Shown here: positions 1 to 9,652 of the stretch, in pieces | Layout of the letters: every line of letters begins with the position of its first letter | Numbering within the stretch: position 1 is the stretch's first letter | NCBI GenBank assembly: GCA_025923075.1 | Contig: JAICGN010000028.1 | Location: 1 to 42,549 of the forward strand | DNA: 42,549 nt | Direction of reading: 5' to 3' | DNA from: Chitinophagaceae bacterium | GTDB taxonomy: Bacteria > Bacteroidota > Bacteroidia > Chitinophagales > Chitinophagaceae | The notes under the pieces: model-generated | Told to the model about the DNA's origin: nothing | What the model saw: the letters and a program-made list of their open reading frames with translations, nothing else | The model's database searches: none | Translations under genes and position numbers: made by a program

Positions 1-2253
1 CCATTTGTTCATTCCATACCATACGATAGGCACGGCGATCACTGTCGCAATAAAGACCGGTTGAATAAATTCTTTTACCAAAAGCGCTGTAATACCGGTA
101 ACAGAAGCTCCAATGACTTTTCGTATCCCAATCTCTTTTACTCTCTGATGAATTGAATAAAGGGACAATCCAAGAATGCCAAGACATGCAATGAAGATTG
201 CCAGGGAAGAAAAATAACTAAAAATGGTACCCAATTTCCTCTCGCTTTTATACATCATTGCCAGCGTATCGTCAAGAAAAGAATATTCAAAAGATTGTTT
301 AGCGTAAAATTGATTGAACGTTTTTTCAATTGTGCTAACAACATTGTCCGCTTTTGCTTGATCAAATCGTACATACAGGTATTGAAACCGTATTGGGGAT
401 ATATGCATCACTAAAGGTTGTACTGCCGTTTTCAAAGGTGTGATGTTAAAGTCTTCCACGACACCTATCACTTTTCCGGATTTTAGAACAGCATTTGGTA
501 TTACCCATTGAAATGTTTTGCCAATTGCATCAGAAGAAGATTTCCATCCTGATTTCTTCACCGCTTCTTCATTCAATATAAATCCTTCTGTTCTGTCAGT
601 CGGATGATCTTTTGAAAAATCCCTTCCGGCTATAATTTTCATATTCATGGTACGCACAAAATCAACGTCGGTAAAAAGCATCTGCATAGACAATGCTTTA
701 CTCAGATCAGCGTTTCCATCATTCACCTGGTTCACCGGAATAATCGGACCAGGAATGGATGACGACGCAGCAACAGCACGAATACCAGAATTATTGATCA
801 GCGATGCTTTAAAAGTCTCCAGCCGTGTTGTATCTAAATTCTTAGGCAATGTCAATACAACGACATTATCCTTATCAAAACCGAGTTTTTTATTTTGCAG
901 AAATTTTAATTGCTGATTGACCAGGATAGTAGCGGCAATAAGAACAATGGAAACAACAAACTGAAGAATTACTAATATTCTTCCGAAAGAAATTTTTTTG
1001 CCGGTTTTGAACAGCTTTCCTTTCAATACCTCAACAGGTTTAAAGGATGAAAGGATAACAGCAGGATAAATGCCGGCTGACAATCCAACGAACAATACCA
1101 GTAAAAATAACATGATAACAAGTGAAAGATTCCGGTTGAGATCCAGGCTCAGTTGTCGTTCGGATAATTGATTAAAAATGGGCAAGACCAAATAAGCAAT
1201 GACGAGAGCAATGGCAAGAGAGATTGTTGCAAAGAATCCCGCTTCACCTAAAAATTGTCTTAGCAACTGGTTTCTCTCTGCTCCTACTACTTTTCGTAGC
1301 CCCACCTCCTTTGCTCTTGATAGCGAACGGGCCGTAGAAAGGTTTGTAAAGTTGAAGCAGGCAATAAGAAGTATGAAAATAGCCACCCCGGCAAAAACAT
1401 ACACATAAGCTATATCGCTATTACCACCTAACTCTCCTGTCATATTTGAATGCAGATGAATATCAATAAGCGGTTGAAGATATATGTCCTGCTCCCCATC
1501 GGCCTGTGGGTTGTTGGCAATATACTTATTGTTAAAGTCGATGAATTTTTTCTCTACTTCTTTTGCTGAGGTTTTTTCATTGAGCAAAACGTATGACTGA
1601 AACATGTGATACGCCCAAAAGTTGCTCATGTCACCGATTGTTTGTAACGAAATCAGTGCACTGAATTGAAAATGCGACGAAGCCGGGATTTTTTTGGCTA
1701 TTGCCGTTACCTCTACATCAACGGCACCGACAAAAGAATTTATTTCAAGTGTCTTGCCAATCGGGTCAGCATCACCAAAATATTTTTGTGCTGCTTCCTC
1801 AGTTAAGATGATTGAATTTGGACGTTCAAGGGCTTTTTTTACATCACCTCTTTCAAGATCAACAGAAAAAACATTGAAGAAAGTAGAATCGGCATAAAAA
1901 ATATCTTTTTCATAAAAATGCTGTTCGCCCGGCTGACCTATTACCACCTTTTCATCTCTTAATAATCTTACATACTCTTTTATTTCAGGATAATCTTTTT
2001 TCATCAGGGGTGCCCAGGGAGCGGGAGTTACCGCTAATTCCTTTTTATCTTTTGAATCGACCGGAATGGAATAGATCCTGTAAATATTTTTTGCATTCAC
2101 ATTGAACTTGTCATAACTAAGTTCATGCTGGATAAAAAGAAACATAAGAATGCAACAGGCTAATCCTATTGATAAGCCTAAAATATTGATAGCAGAAAAT
2201 CCTTTGTTTCTCCAAAGGTTCCGCCATGCGGTTTTGAAATAATTCTTTAACAT
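1..2253 (-). CDS. FtsX/MacB-type ABC permease, gene 1 of the array (C-terminus cut by window edge)
   Basis: The frame stays open from an ATG at 2253 to the first base of the window, 751 codons ending in WYGMNKW. By comparison with neighbours about 50 residues are missing, namely the last TM helices and the tail. The start MLKNYFKTAW matches the family start. TM1 is near residues 20-42. Periplasmic domain 1 follows, then coupling motif RAKEVGLRKVVGA at 313-325, FKPVEVLK at 404-411, periplasmic domain 2 with AGRDFS at 542-547 and VEDFN near 599-603, and second coupling motif QRVKEIGIRKVIGA at 703-716. It is presumably the membrane half of an ABC complex of the inner membrane; the substrate is unknown. 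It is the only member preceded by AGGAGG at short distance (2258-2263, 4 nt from the ATG) apart from gene 5. It is separated from upstream gene 2 by 146 nt. Confidence 0.95.
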   Translation of the reverse strand, partial: MLKNYFKTAWRNLWRNKGFSAINILGLSIGLACCILMFLFIQHELSYDKFNVNAKNIYRIYSIPVDSKDKKELAVTPAPWAPLMKKDYPEIKEYVRLLRDEKVVIGQPGEQHFYEKDIFYADSTFFNVFSVDLERGDVKKALERPNSIILTEEAAQKYFGDADPIGKTLEINSFVGAVDVEVTAIAKKIPASSHFQFSALISLQTIGDMSNFWAYHMFQSYVLLNEKTSAKEVEKKFIDFNNKYIANNPQADGEQDIYLQPLIDIHLHSNMTGELGGNSDIAYVYVFAGVAIFILLIACFNFTNLSTARSLSRAKEVGLRKVVGAERNQLLRQFLGEAGFFATISLAIALVIAYLVLPIFNQLSERQLSLDLNRNLSLVIMLFLLVLFVGLSAGIYPAVILSSFKPVEVLKGKLFKTGKKISFGRILVILQFVVSIVLIAATILVNQQLKFLQNKKLGFDKDNVVVLTLPKNLDTTRLETFKASLINNSGIRAVAASSSIPGPIIPVNQVNDGNADLSKALSMQMLFTDVDFVRTMNMKIIAGRDFSKDHPTDRTEGFILNEEAVKKSGWKSSSDAIGKTFQWVIPNAVLKSGKVIGVVEDFNITPLKTAVQPLVMHISPIRFQYLYVRFDQAKADNVVSTIEKTFNQFYAKQSFEYSFLDDTLAMMYKSERKLGTIFSYFSSLAIFIACLGILGLSLYSIHQRVKEIGIRKVIGASVTGITALLVKEFIQPVFIATVIAVPIVWYGMNKW

Positions 2254-2257
2254 AAAC

Positions 2258-2263
2258 CCTCCT
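2258..2263 (-). promoter_or_regulatory. Shine-Dalgarno-like AGGAGG before gene 1
   Basis: AGGAGG reads on the minus strand 4 nt before the ATG of gene 1. Bacteroidota genes rarely use such a site and most other members have none. It is part of the G-rich arm of the hairpin element at 2258-2279, so it may be a by-product of the repeat rather than a selected ribosome site. Confidence 0.4.
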
Positions 2264-2291
2264 TCCTCCCTAAAGGGAGTGTTTAGTAATT

Positions 2292-2321
2292 CTGATGAAC
2301 ATTTGACTAAATGCTCATCAG
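2292..2321 (-). other. Central RNA hairpin in the gene 2/gene 1 spacer
   Basis: A 13-bp stem (2292-2304 with 2309-2321) closes a 4-nt loop. The single imperfect position is an A/C mismatch on the plus strand but a G-U wobble in RNA made from the minus strand, so the stem is continuous only in the sense transcript of the array. It is not followed by a U-run, so it does not look like an intrinsic terminator. Transcript processing or stabilisation between gene 2 and gene 1 is one possible role. Confidence 0.5.
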
Positions 2322-2399
2322 TTGAATAATATTGAATCAAAGAACTATAGTTGAACAGCGTTACCCAACCTTAAGCCCCCTTTAGGGGGTTTGGGGTCT

Positions 2400-4868
2400 T
2401 TATTCTGTTCGTAAACTTTTAATCGGGTTGGCAATGGCTGCCTTGATTGCCTGTAAACTCACTGTGAGCATGGCGATCAGCAGCGCTAAAGCTCCGGCAA
2501 CAACAAAGATCCACCAGCTGATATTTACACGATAAGCGAAATCTTCCAGCCATTTACTCATGGCCCACCATGCAATAGGTGATGCAATAACAATAGCTAT
2601 AATGACAAGCTTGAGAAAATCTTTCGATAACATTTTCGTAATGTCTGGTACTGATGCACCTAATACCTTTCGAATACCAATTTCCTTTATACGCTGACTG
2701 GCGGTATAAGCTGAAAGCCCAAATAATCCCAAACACCCTATGATGATCGCCAGCACAGCAAAACTCACAAACAGTTTTTCAAATTTTCTTTCACTTGAAT
2801 ATTGAAGGTCGAAATACTCATCCAAAAAGAAATATTCAAAAGGATTACCCCGAAACGCGGTGGCCCAGGATTTTCTGACATGATCGATCGTCCTTGGCAG
2901 GTTGCTTGTATTTATTCTCATGGAATAATACTCTCCGCCATATAATGAACAATTAAATATTGATGGGTCAAGTGGTTTTTTTAATGATATCTGGTGATAA
3001 TCGTTTACTACTCCTACAACAATAGGATTCCAGCTACCAAAAGCCTGTATAGTAAGTGTCTGGCCGATTGCATCTTCCGGTTTTTTAAATCCAAGAAGCC
3101 TGGAAGCTGTCTCGGTAATAATAACAGATGTATCGTCATCGTTTGGGAAATCAGGTGAAAATTTTCTGCCTGCGATCAGCTTCATTTGAAATACTTCAAG
3201 GAAATCATAATCCAGGCTATTGAAGCGAACAATAACCGAATCGCTATTCGCAACGCCATACCTTTTTAACTGCACTTTGTATTCACGTTGCTTGCCGGGG
3301 ATGGTAAATGAAGCTGAAACAGCTTCAATGCTTGGGTCCTTTTTCAATTCATTTCTAAAAGCATCAATAGAAGAATTGTAAACCGTTTGGCTTGTATCCA
3401 TTATACCCGGTCTTTCCACTACCATCACCTGGTTAATATTCATTCCCATGTCACGGCTTGTCATATATTTTAACTGGCGATAAACGATAAATGTGCCTGC
3501 GATCAATGCGATAGAGGCTATGAACTGAGTAACCACTAATCCTTTACGTAATAAAACGCCGCGGTTCGCATTTTGAAACTTTCCTTTTAGTACAATGATT
3601 GGCTTGAAAGATGAGAGGACCAATGCAGGATAAAAACCGGAAAGCAAGCTTCCAACGATCCACAATAAAAACAATAAAGCAAAAAACCAGGGCTGAACGA
3701 GATACGTTTTGTCAAGGGCAAGACCTGACATTGTATTAAATGATGACAGACATAAGAATGTTAAACCCCATGCAATAAGTACCGATAACAAATTTACCAG
3801 CGCGGCTTCTGTTAAAAACTGGGAGATCAATTGACCCTTGACGGCTCCTATCACTTTTCTTACTCCTACTTCCTTCGCTCTTTCCAATGCTCTGGCCGTT
3901 GAAAGGTTTACATAGTTGATCCAGGCTATTATCAACACAAATATTCCGATCAGGCCAAGGAAAAAAACTGTCCGTGCATTGCCATTGGTTTCTGGTTCTT
4001 CCGTAAGGTCTGATGTTAGATGGATATCTTTTAAGGGTTGAAGCCCGAGCACTTGTTTTTGTGTGCTTTCTTTTAGCTCAGGTTTATATTTAGCAACAAT
4101 GGCAGGAAATTTTGCTTCTGTCTTTTTAGGATCAGTCCCGGGTTTTAGTTGTATAAAAGTGTACATGTCCTTACGCCTCCATCCCAACCTGTATCGCTGA
4201 ACAGCCCAGTCGCCCCTTGGATATAAACTATTATAAGAAAATAAAACATCAAACTTAAGATGTGTGTTGGACGGAAGTTCTTTAAACACGCCGGTAACTT
4301 TTACTAATTCATCTACAAAATCGTCGTCGCGCAAATGCAATGTTTTTCCAATCGGATCTTCCTTACCAAAATACATCTTTGCATATTTTTCTGAGATTAC
4401 TGCGGTAAATGGATCTTTAAGGGCATCTTTAGCATTTCCTTTTACCATTTCATATCCCATCATTGGTAAAAATGTTGAATCTGCATATAAAAATCTGCGC
4501 TGTCTGAAAGCAATCGGATCAGGTTTGGCATTTTCATTTGTGATGACCACATTATTCTTATACCCCATATTATACAGGCGGGCATAGCTGACTACTTCCG
4601 GCAATTCAGTTACCAACGCTGGCCCCACACCCGGATAATTTTCGGCACTCGCCATTATCAATTCATTTTTGTCATATACTTCCAGCTTAACACGATAAAT
4701 ATTCTCCTTGCCAGAAACAAAACTTTCATAGCTCTTTTCAAACCGCACATATTGAGCGATCAAAAGAAAAACGGCCATACCAATAGCAAGACCGGAAATA
4801 TTCAGCAGCGAAAAGAATTTATTTTTCTTAAGGCTGCGCAGCGCTGTTAATAAAAGGTTTTTTATCAT
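2400..4868 (-). CDS. FtsX/MacB-type ABC permease, gene 2 of the array
   Basis: 822 residues, complete. It begins MIKNLLLTAL and ends NPIKSLRTE. TM1 is at about 20-42 and periplasmic domain 1 at about 45-295. TM2-4 surround coupling motif RAKEVGVRKVIGA (330-342). FKPIIVLKGK at 421-430 closes the first half. TM5 is near 441-465 and periplasmic domain 2 contains LIAGRKFS (565-572) and VVGVVNDYH (617-625). The last three TMs carry QRIKEIGIRKVLGA (725-738). The periplasmic domain 2 pattern with DYDFL and NDYHQISLKKPLDP is closest to gene 16 (DYDFL, EDYHQKSLRHPLEP), although fourteen genes lie between them in order. No ATPase domain is present. It is 13 nt after gene 3, so the two are almost certainly co-transcribed. 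Substrate unknown. Confidence 0.97.
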   Translation of the reverse strand: MIKNLLLTALRSLKKNKFFSLLNISGLAIGMAVFLLIAQYVRFEKSYESFVSGKENIYRVKLEVYDKNELIMASAENYPGVGPALVTELPEVVSYARLYNMGYKNNVVITNENAKPDPIAFRQRRFLYADSTFLPMMGYEMVKGNAKDALKDPFTAVISEKYAKMYFGKEDPIGKTLHLRDDDFVDELVKVTGVFKELPSNTHLKFDVLFSYNSLYPRGDWAVQRYRLGWRRKDMYTFIQLKPGTDPKKTEAKFPAIVAKYKPELKESTQKQVLGLQPLKDIHLTSDLTEEPETNGNARTVFFLGLIGIFVLIIAWINYVNLSTARALERAKEVGVRKVIGAVKGQLISQFLTEAALVNLLSVLIAWGLTFLCLSSFNTMSGLALDKTYLVQPWFFALLFLLWIVGSLLSGFYPALVLSSFKPIIVLKGKFQNANRGVLLRKGLVVTQFIASIALIAGTFIVYRQLKYMTSRDMGMNINQVMVVERPGIMDTSQTVYNSSIDAFRNELKKDPSIEAVSASFTIPGKQREYKVQLKRYGVANSDSVIVRFNSLDYDFLEVFQMKLIAGRKFSPDFPNDDDTSVIITETASRLLGFKKPEDAIGQTLTIQAFGSWNPIVVGVVNDYHQISLKKPLDPSIFNCSLYGGEYYSMRINTSNLPRTIDHVRKSWATAFRGNPFEYFFLDEYFDLQYSSERKFEKLFVSFAVLAIIIGCLGLFGLSAYTASQRIKEIGIRKVLGASVPDITKMLSKDFLKLVIIAIVIASPIAWWAMSKWLEDFAYRVNISWWIFVVAGALALLIAMLTVSLQAIKAAIANPIKSLRTE

Positions 4869-4881
4869 GGCTTTTGTTTTT

Positions 4882-7254
4882 TTATTCTGTTCGTAATGAT
4901 TTCACCGGGTTAGCAATGGCCGCTTTGATGGCCTGGAAGCTTACGGTTACTAATGCGATCAATACGGCAAGTACACCTGCAACACCAAACATCCACCAGG
5001 AAATATGAATCCGGTAAACAAAATCCTGCAGCCAGTTATTCATGGCTATCCATGCAAGTGGCGATGCAATAACCATTGCTATCAACACCAGCAGTAAGAA
5101 ATCTTTGGACAGGAGATTGAATAATGTGGCTGGTGTCGCTCCCAACACTTTTCTTATTCCAAATTCCTTTGTTCGTTGGTCAGCTGCGAACATTACAAGT
5201 CCCAGTAAACCGAGAGATGAGATGAATATAGCAAGAAGGGCAAAGTAGTTTGCAAGCTTGCTTACAACCTGTTCGCTAGTATAGAATTTTTGATATTCCT
5301 CATCTGAAAATTTATAAGAGAAAGGGAATTGGGGATTAAGCTCTTTACAAATTTCCTTTAGGCTTTCTAATGCCTCTTTTGTTTTGCCAGGCTCTGTTCT
5401 TACAAGTGCTGAACCCCAGTCAGCATTTTCGCCCTGGCGAAGTATAAGCGGGTTTATTTCTGTATGCAAAGAGTTGAAATGAAAATCTGTCAGCACACCA
5501 ATGATCGTTCCTTCCACTTTCCATAGCGTAAACGGTTTACCGATTGGATCCTCGTAACCAATAATTCTCAATGCTGTTTCATTGATAATATACCCTACGG
5601 AATCTGTTGCAAAATCTTTCGAAAAATCCCTTCCCTGCGCCACTTGTAAACGCATTGTTTTTATAAAATCATACCCAACTGCAGCGTGTGCAAAGTCAAT
5701 TTTCAAATTAGGATCTTTTCCATTCCACTCAACACCGGTTGTTCCATTGTTTATTCGCGTAGGTCCATCGGTGATTTTGGTTACACTTTGAATTCCTGGC
5801 ATTTGCAACCCCTGGCTTTTCAACAATTTATATTTGCCGGCCAGATCCCCTTCCAATGGGATGTAAATAAGATTTTCCTTATCATAACCAAGATTGGTTG
5901 TTTGAATATAATTTACCTGTTTGCTTATTACTATTGTTCCGACTATTAAGATTATTGAAAGTGTAAATTGAAAAACAACCAGTCCTTTTCGGAACCATAA
6001 CGCACTCCTTGAAAACTTGGACAACCCTTTTAAAACGCGGACGGGCCTGAACGATGATAAGTATAATGCAGGATAACTTCCCGAAAGAAATCCTGTTATC
6101 AACAACAGTCCTGTAAGACTTACCCAGAAGCTTAACTTATCAAACGGAATTTGAATTTGTTTTCCCGTGAACTGGTTAAATTGGGGAAGTACCAGCGTTA
6201 CAAAAACAAGCGAAATAAGCATCGCTATTGATACAATTAGCAATGCTTCACTGATAAATTGCTTTATTAATGCAAAACGAGCAGCGCCTATCACTTTTCT
6301 TATACCAATTTCTTTCGCACGTTTTATTGATTTTGTAGTTGTGAGATTCATGAAGTTAATACATGCGATCAACAAAATAAAAATGGCGATGATGCTGAAT
6401 AGCTTAACGTACTCAATTCGTCCACCTGATATTTCTCCATTCTCATCAAAATTTGAATGCAGGTAATTATCTCCGTAATGTGCAATTCCCAAACGTATGT
6501 AAGATTGTGGTGTCTGCTCTTTATTATAATTATCCAGGAACCTGGCGATTTTTTTTTCAAAAGCCTTTTCATCCGTTCCTTTAAGCAACATGATATATGT
6601 TAGTGGCCCATTATTAGTCCAGTTTTTTGTCCATTCATTATTCTCCAAAAAAGTTTGCCAGTTAATGATATAGTCAAATTGTGCAGAACTGTTTTTAGGA
6701 ACATTCTCAAATACAGCCGTTATCCTCAAATCTTTTTTATTCTGATACCGGATCGTTTTACCAATTGCTTCTGCAGCAGAACCAAAAAAATCTTCTGCCA
6801 TTTTTTGGGAAATGGCAATATCCAGGGGTGTTTGCAATGCTGTGATAGCATCACCCTGCAATAAAGAGTAGCTGAACATTTTAAAAAAGTCCTGCCCCGC
6901 GAAATTCCCCTCTTCTTTGATGATCTTGTTATTTGCTTCAAACGTACTCTGTTGGCTCCATGCATTGCCGGTTGCATATTGCACTTCAGGAAAAACTCTT
7001 TTCATTTCATCGGCCATTAATCCCTGTGTAGCATAGCCAGCATTTATTTTTCCATCATTGTATCGTCTTTCAAATACGCTATATAATTGTGTTTTATTCT
7101 TATGAAATGCATCTACTTCATATTCATCATTTACCCAAAGCATGATCAACAGGCTGCAAGCTAATCCTAAGGCAAGCCCCATAATATTGATAAGCGAGAA
7201 TGCTTTATTTCTGAAAAGATTTCTCAATGTTGTCTTGAAATAATTTTTTATCAT
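4882..7254 (-). CDS. FtsX/MacB-type ABC permease, gene 3 of the array
   Basis: 790 residues, complete, start MIKNYFKTTL and end NPVKSLRTE. Coupling motifs are RAKEIGIRKVIGA (312-324) and QRTKEFGIRKVLGA (693-706); the second has F where nearly all others have I. First half closes with FRPVRVLKG (402-410). Periplasmic domain 2 has a WNGKDPN segment (510-516), AQGRDFS (539-545), IINETA (556-561) and TDFHFNSL (589-596). The W-x-G-K segment is shared with genes 4 and 8, and in looser form with gene 13, marking a subfamily. Periplasmic domain 1 is short of the L-Q-P-L-x-D-I-H segment seen in genes such as 2 and 5; the matching place reads GIAHYGDNYLHS (256-267). It follows gene 4 by 10 nt. Confidence 0.97.
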   Translation of the reverse strand: MIKNYFKTTLRNLFRNKAFSLINIMGLALGLACSLLIMLWVNDEYEVDAFHKNKTQLYSVFERRYNDGKINAGYATQGLMADEMKRVFPEVQYATGNAWSQQSTFEANNKIIKEEGNFAGQDFFKMFSYSLLQGDAITALQTPLDIAISQKMAEDFFGSAAEAIGKTIRYQNKKDLRITAVFENVPKNSSAQFDYIINWQTFLENNEWTKNWTNNGPLTYIMLLKGTDEKAFEKKIARFLDNYNKEQTPQSYIRLGIAHYGDNYLHSNFDENGEISGGRIEYVKLFSIIAIFILLIACINFMNLTTTKSIKRAKEIGIRKVIGAARFALIKQFISEALLIVSIAMLISLVFVTLVLPQFNQFTGKQIQIPFDKLSFWVSLTGLLLITGFLSGSYPALYLSSFRPVRVLKGLSKFSRSALWFRKGLVVFQFTLSIILIVGTIVISKQVNYIQTTNLGYDKENLIYIPLEGDLAGKYKLLKSQGLQMPGIQSVTKITDGPTRINNGTTGVEWNGKDPNLKIDFAHAAVGYDFIKTMRLQVAQGRDFSKDFATDSVGYIINETALRIIGYEDPIGKPFTLWKVEGTIIGVLTDFHFNSLHTEINPLILRQGENADWGSALVRTEPGKTKEALESLKEICKELNPQFPFSYKFSDEEYQKFYTSEQVVSKLANYFALLAIFISSLGLLGLVMFAADQRTKEFGIRKVLGATPATLFNLLSKDFLLLVLIAMVIASPLAWIAMNNWLQDFVYRIHISWWMFGVAGVLAVLIALVTVSFQAIKAAIANPVKSLRTE

Positions 7255-7264
7255 GGCCTGAATT

Positions 7265-9640
7265 TTACTCAGTTCGTAATGATTTTACAGGGTTTATCAA
7301 AGCCGCCTTGATTGCATGGAAACTTACCGTCAATAACGTTATGATTATGGCAGTCAATGCAGCAGCGCCAAAAATCCACCACGCTATTTGTGCACGATAT
7401 TGATAATTTTCTAACCATTGGTTCATCATGTACCAGGCGACCGGTGAAGCGATCAGCAGTGAAATCAACACAAGTATTAAAAATTCTTCAGACAAAAGTT
7501 GCCAAACGCCTAACATTGTGGCGCCTAATACTTTCCTGATCCCAATTTCTTTTCTGCGTTGTTCGGCAACAAACGAGGCCAGGCCAAACAATCCAAGACA
7601 GGAAATAAAAATGGCAAAAGCGGCAAAAAAACCGGCAAGCTTACCAATCCGTCGTTCTGTTTCAAATTTTGCAGCATATTGTTCGTCCACAAACTTGTAT
7701 TCGAACGGAGCAGCGGGATTATATTTTTTGAAAACATTTTCAACCTTACTTAATGCAGCATTTGCAGTGCTGCTTGCTGATAGTTTAATATTGATCATGG
7801 TTACAGCACGGAAGTTTATGGTAAAAAACGTTGGTTTCACGGCGTCGAAAGGGGATCCCTTGATCATATTGTTGACCACCCCGATTACCCCGTAGTCCTT
7901 TCCCCCAAATTTTACTGTTTCACCCAATGGAGTTTTAAAGCCCATCAGTTGCACGGCTGCCTGATTGAGGATGATCGAGGCCGTATCCGTCGAAAAACTT
8001 TTAGAGAAATCTCTTCCTTCCAAAACCTTCCATCCTATCGTTCTGCCGTACTCGTGACTAACGGAATTTGCCATTACAAGAGGGCGGCTACCCTGGGTTT
8101 TACCTCTCCATGAAATATTGGTCGTACCTCCATAATCAGATACGACTGACTGACTCGATTGTGAAAGCTCAGTTACCACCCCTGTATTTAACAGATCAGC
8201 CCTCAGCGCCTCGTAATGACTGCGCAGATCGGGAGTAGTCATGTTTACTTCGATCAGGCCATTACTGTCATATCCAACGGGCCGGTTTTGGGCATAATTG
8301 ATCTGGCGAAACACAACGATCGTTCCAATGATCAGTGTAACGGAGATACTGTATTGAAACACGACCAATACTTTTCTTGGTAAAGAGACCAAACGACCAG
8401 CTTTAAAACTTCCTTTTAACACTTTTATAGGCCGGAAAGAAGATAAATACAGCGCCGGGTAACTACCGGCAATTAGCCCTGTGACAAAACTAAAAGCAAT
8501 GGCGAACAACCAGAATAACGGCTTGCTCCATAAAATGGTCATATTCTTATTCGTGATCTGGTTAAAGAACGGTAACAAAAGTTGTACAATAACTATGCAT
8601 AACAGCAATGCAATAAACGAAACCAACATCGATTCGCTGAAAAACTGTTGAACCAATTGTATTCTTCCCGATCCAAGTGTTTTACGAATACCTACTTCTT
8701 TGGCTCTTTTTTCGCTTCGTGCAGTACTTAGATTCATGAAGTTGATACAGGCCAGTAACAACACAAAAACGCCGGCGATGCCAAACAGCCTCACAAGTTT
8801 TATTAATCCTCCCTCATTCACGCCATTTTTAAAATTACCCTGTAAATGCCATTTACTCATGGGATGGAGAAAGAATTCCGGTTTATATTTAGGAGGATCT
8901 TCCCTTTTCATCCGTATGTCTTTTATTTTAGCTGAAACTTTATTTATATCTGCACCTGCATGTAGCTGAGCGAAGATTTGGAATGAGTTTTCATCCCACT
9001 GATCCGATGCAAACTTTGCATAGCCATCCATTATTGTAAATAATTCCCAGGAAGCCAGGAAAAATACATTATTGAAAGAACTGTTGTCCGGAAAATCTTT
9101 ATACACGCCAGCAACTTTTACATCTTCTTTGTTATTCAACCTGATTACTTTATTCAAGGGATCTTCTGTGCCGAAAATCGCTTTTGCAAGCGACTGCGAA
9201 ATCATCATTGAATGAATAGCCTTCAAACCATCGGATGTTCCTGCAATCATTTCGGGCGTCATCATTTTTGGAAAATCAGGCTCTACGAACATTCCTGTCC
9301 GTGAAAGTTTTTTATCACCCGTTGTGAGAATCACGTCCCGGTTATATGTAGCTACACTGACAGCTTCAAATTCGGCATATTTATTTCGCAATTCGGAGGC
9401 AAGAGGGATAGGCATTGAATTATAAGAAGACTTTTCTGCATCAAATTTTACAAACTGCCAAACCTGTGCGATGCGACCATAGTTTTTATGAAATTTATCA
9501 AAAGACAATTCATCCCATACCCATAAACCGATGACCATCGCTACTGACATCCCTATGCCAAGTCCACCAATGTTAATAATGGAATAGACCTTGCTCTTAT
9601 TCAGGTTCCGCAGGGCCGTTTTAAAATAATTTTTTATCAT
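7265..9640 (-). CDS. FtsX/MacB-type ABC permease, gene 4 of the array
   Basis: 791 residues, complete, start MIKNYFKTAL and end NPVKSLRTE. Coupling motifs are RAKEVGIRKTLGS (312-324) and QRRKEIGIRKVLGA (694-707). FRPIKVLKG (402-410) ends the first half. Periplasmic domain 2 has WRGKTQG (511-517), LEGRDFS (540-546) and IILNQAA (556-562). The usual D-F-H/N-x-x-S-L segment is replaced by NNMIKGSPFDAVKP (590-603), a change shared with gene 8. Periplasmic domain 1 also matches gene 8 (FLHPMSKWHL here, FLHPMRKWNL there). Genes 4 and 8 therefore form a close pair. Gap to upstream gene 5 is 12 nt and to downstream gene 3 is 10 nt, consistent with one transcript. Confidence 0.97.
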   Translation of the reverse strand: MIKNYFKTALRNLNKSKVYSIINIGGLGIGMSVAMVIGLWVWDELSFDKFHKNYGRIAQVWQFVKFDAEKSSYNSMPIPLASELRNKYAEFEAVSVATYNRDVILTTGDKKLSRTGMFVEPDFPKMMTPEMIAGTSDGLKAIHSMMISQSLAKAIFGTEDPLNKVIRLNNKEDVKVAGVYKDFPDNSSFNNVFFLASWELFTIMDGYAKFASDQWDENSFQIFAQLHAGADINKVSAKIKDIRMKREDPPKYKPEFFLHPMSKWHLQGNFKNGVNEGGLIKLVRLFGIAGVFVLLLACINFMNLSTARSEKRAKEVGIRKTLGSGRIQLVQQFFSESMLVSFIALLLCIVIVQLLLPFFNQITNKNMTILWSKPLFWLFAIAFSFVTGLIAGSYPALYLSSFRPIKVLKGSFKAGRLVSLPRKVLVVFQYSISVTLIIGTIVVFRQINYAQNRPVGYDSNGLIEVNMTTPDLRSHYEALRADLLNTGVVTELSQSSQSVVSDYGGTTNISWRGKTQGSRPLVMANSVSHEYGRTIGWKVLEGRDFSKSFSTDTASIILNQAAVQLMGFKTPLGETVKFGGKDYGVIGVVNNMIKGSPFDAVKPTFFTINFRAVTMINIKLSASSTANAALSKVENVFKKYNPAAPFEYKFVDEQYAAKFETERRIGKLAGFFAAFAIFISCLGLFGLASFVAEQRRKEIGIRKVLGATMLGVWQLLSEEFLILVLISLLIASPVAWYMMNQWLENYQYRAQIAWWIFGAAALTAIIITLLTVSFHAIKAALINPVKSLRTE

Positions 9641-9652
9641 GGCTAAAAATTT

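Larger units (their letters stand above)
2254..2399. repeat. Spacer with paired inverted GC-rich hairpins (REP-doublet-like)
   Basis: This 146-nt spacer lies between the stop of gene 2 and the start of gene 1. It holds CTCCCT-AA-AGGGAG at 2266-2279 and CCCCCT-TT-AGGGGG at 2376-2389. Each is followed, on opposite strands, by a short G-rich arm (GGAAGGAGG on the minus strand at the left copy, TTTGGGG on the plus strand at the right copy). The two copies are thus mirror images, as in REP doublets. A third hairpin lies between them at 2292-2321. No promoter of the Bacteroidota type (TTTG then TAnnTTTG) could be recognised. The REP-like interpretation is inference from structure. Confidence 0.6.

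Noticed and set aside
2292-2321. Intrinsic terminator after gene 2
   Set aside because: The hairpin is not followed by a U-run on the transcribed strand and neither are the GC hairpins next to it.
7428-7895. Open plus-strand frame of 155 codons inside gene 4, and similar ones at 15008-15490 and 18708-19247 (up to 179 codons)
   Set aside because: They lie wholly opposite strongly conserved permease code, have no recognisable family sequence, and similar antisense frames recur at equivalent places in several paralogues as a by-product of shared codons.
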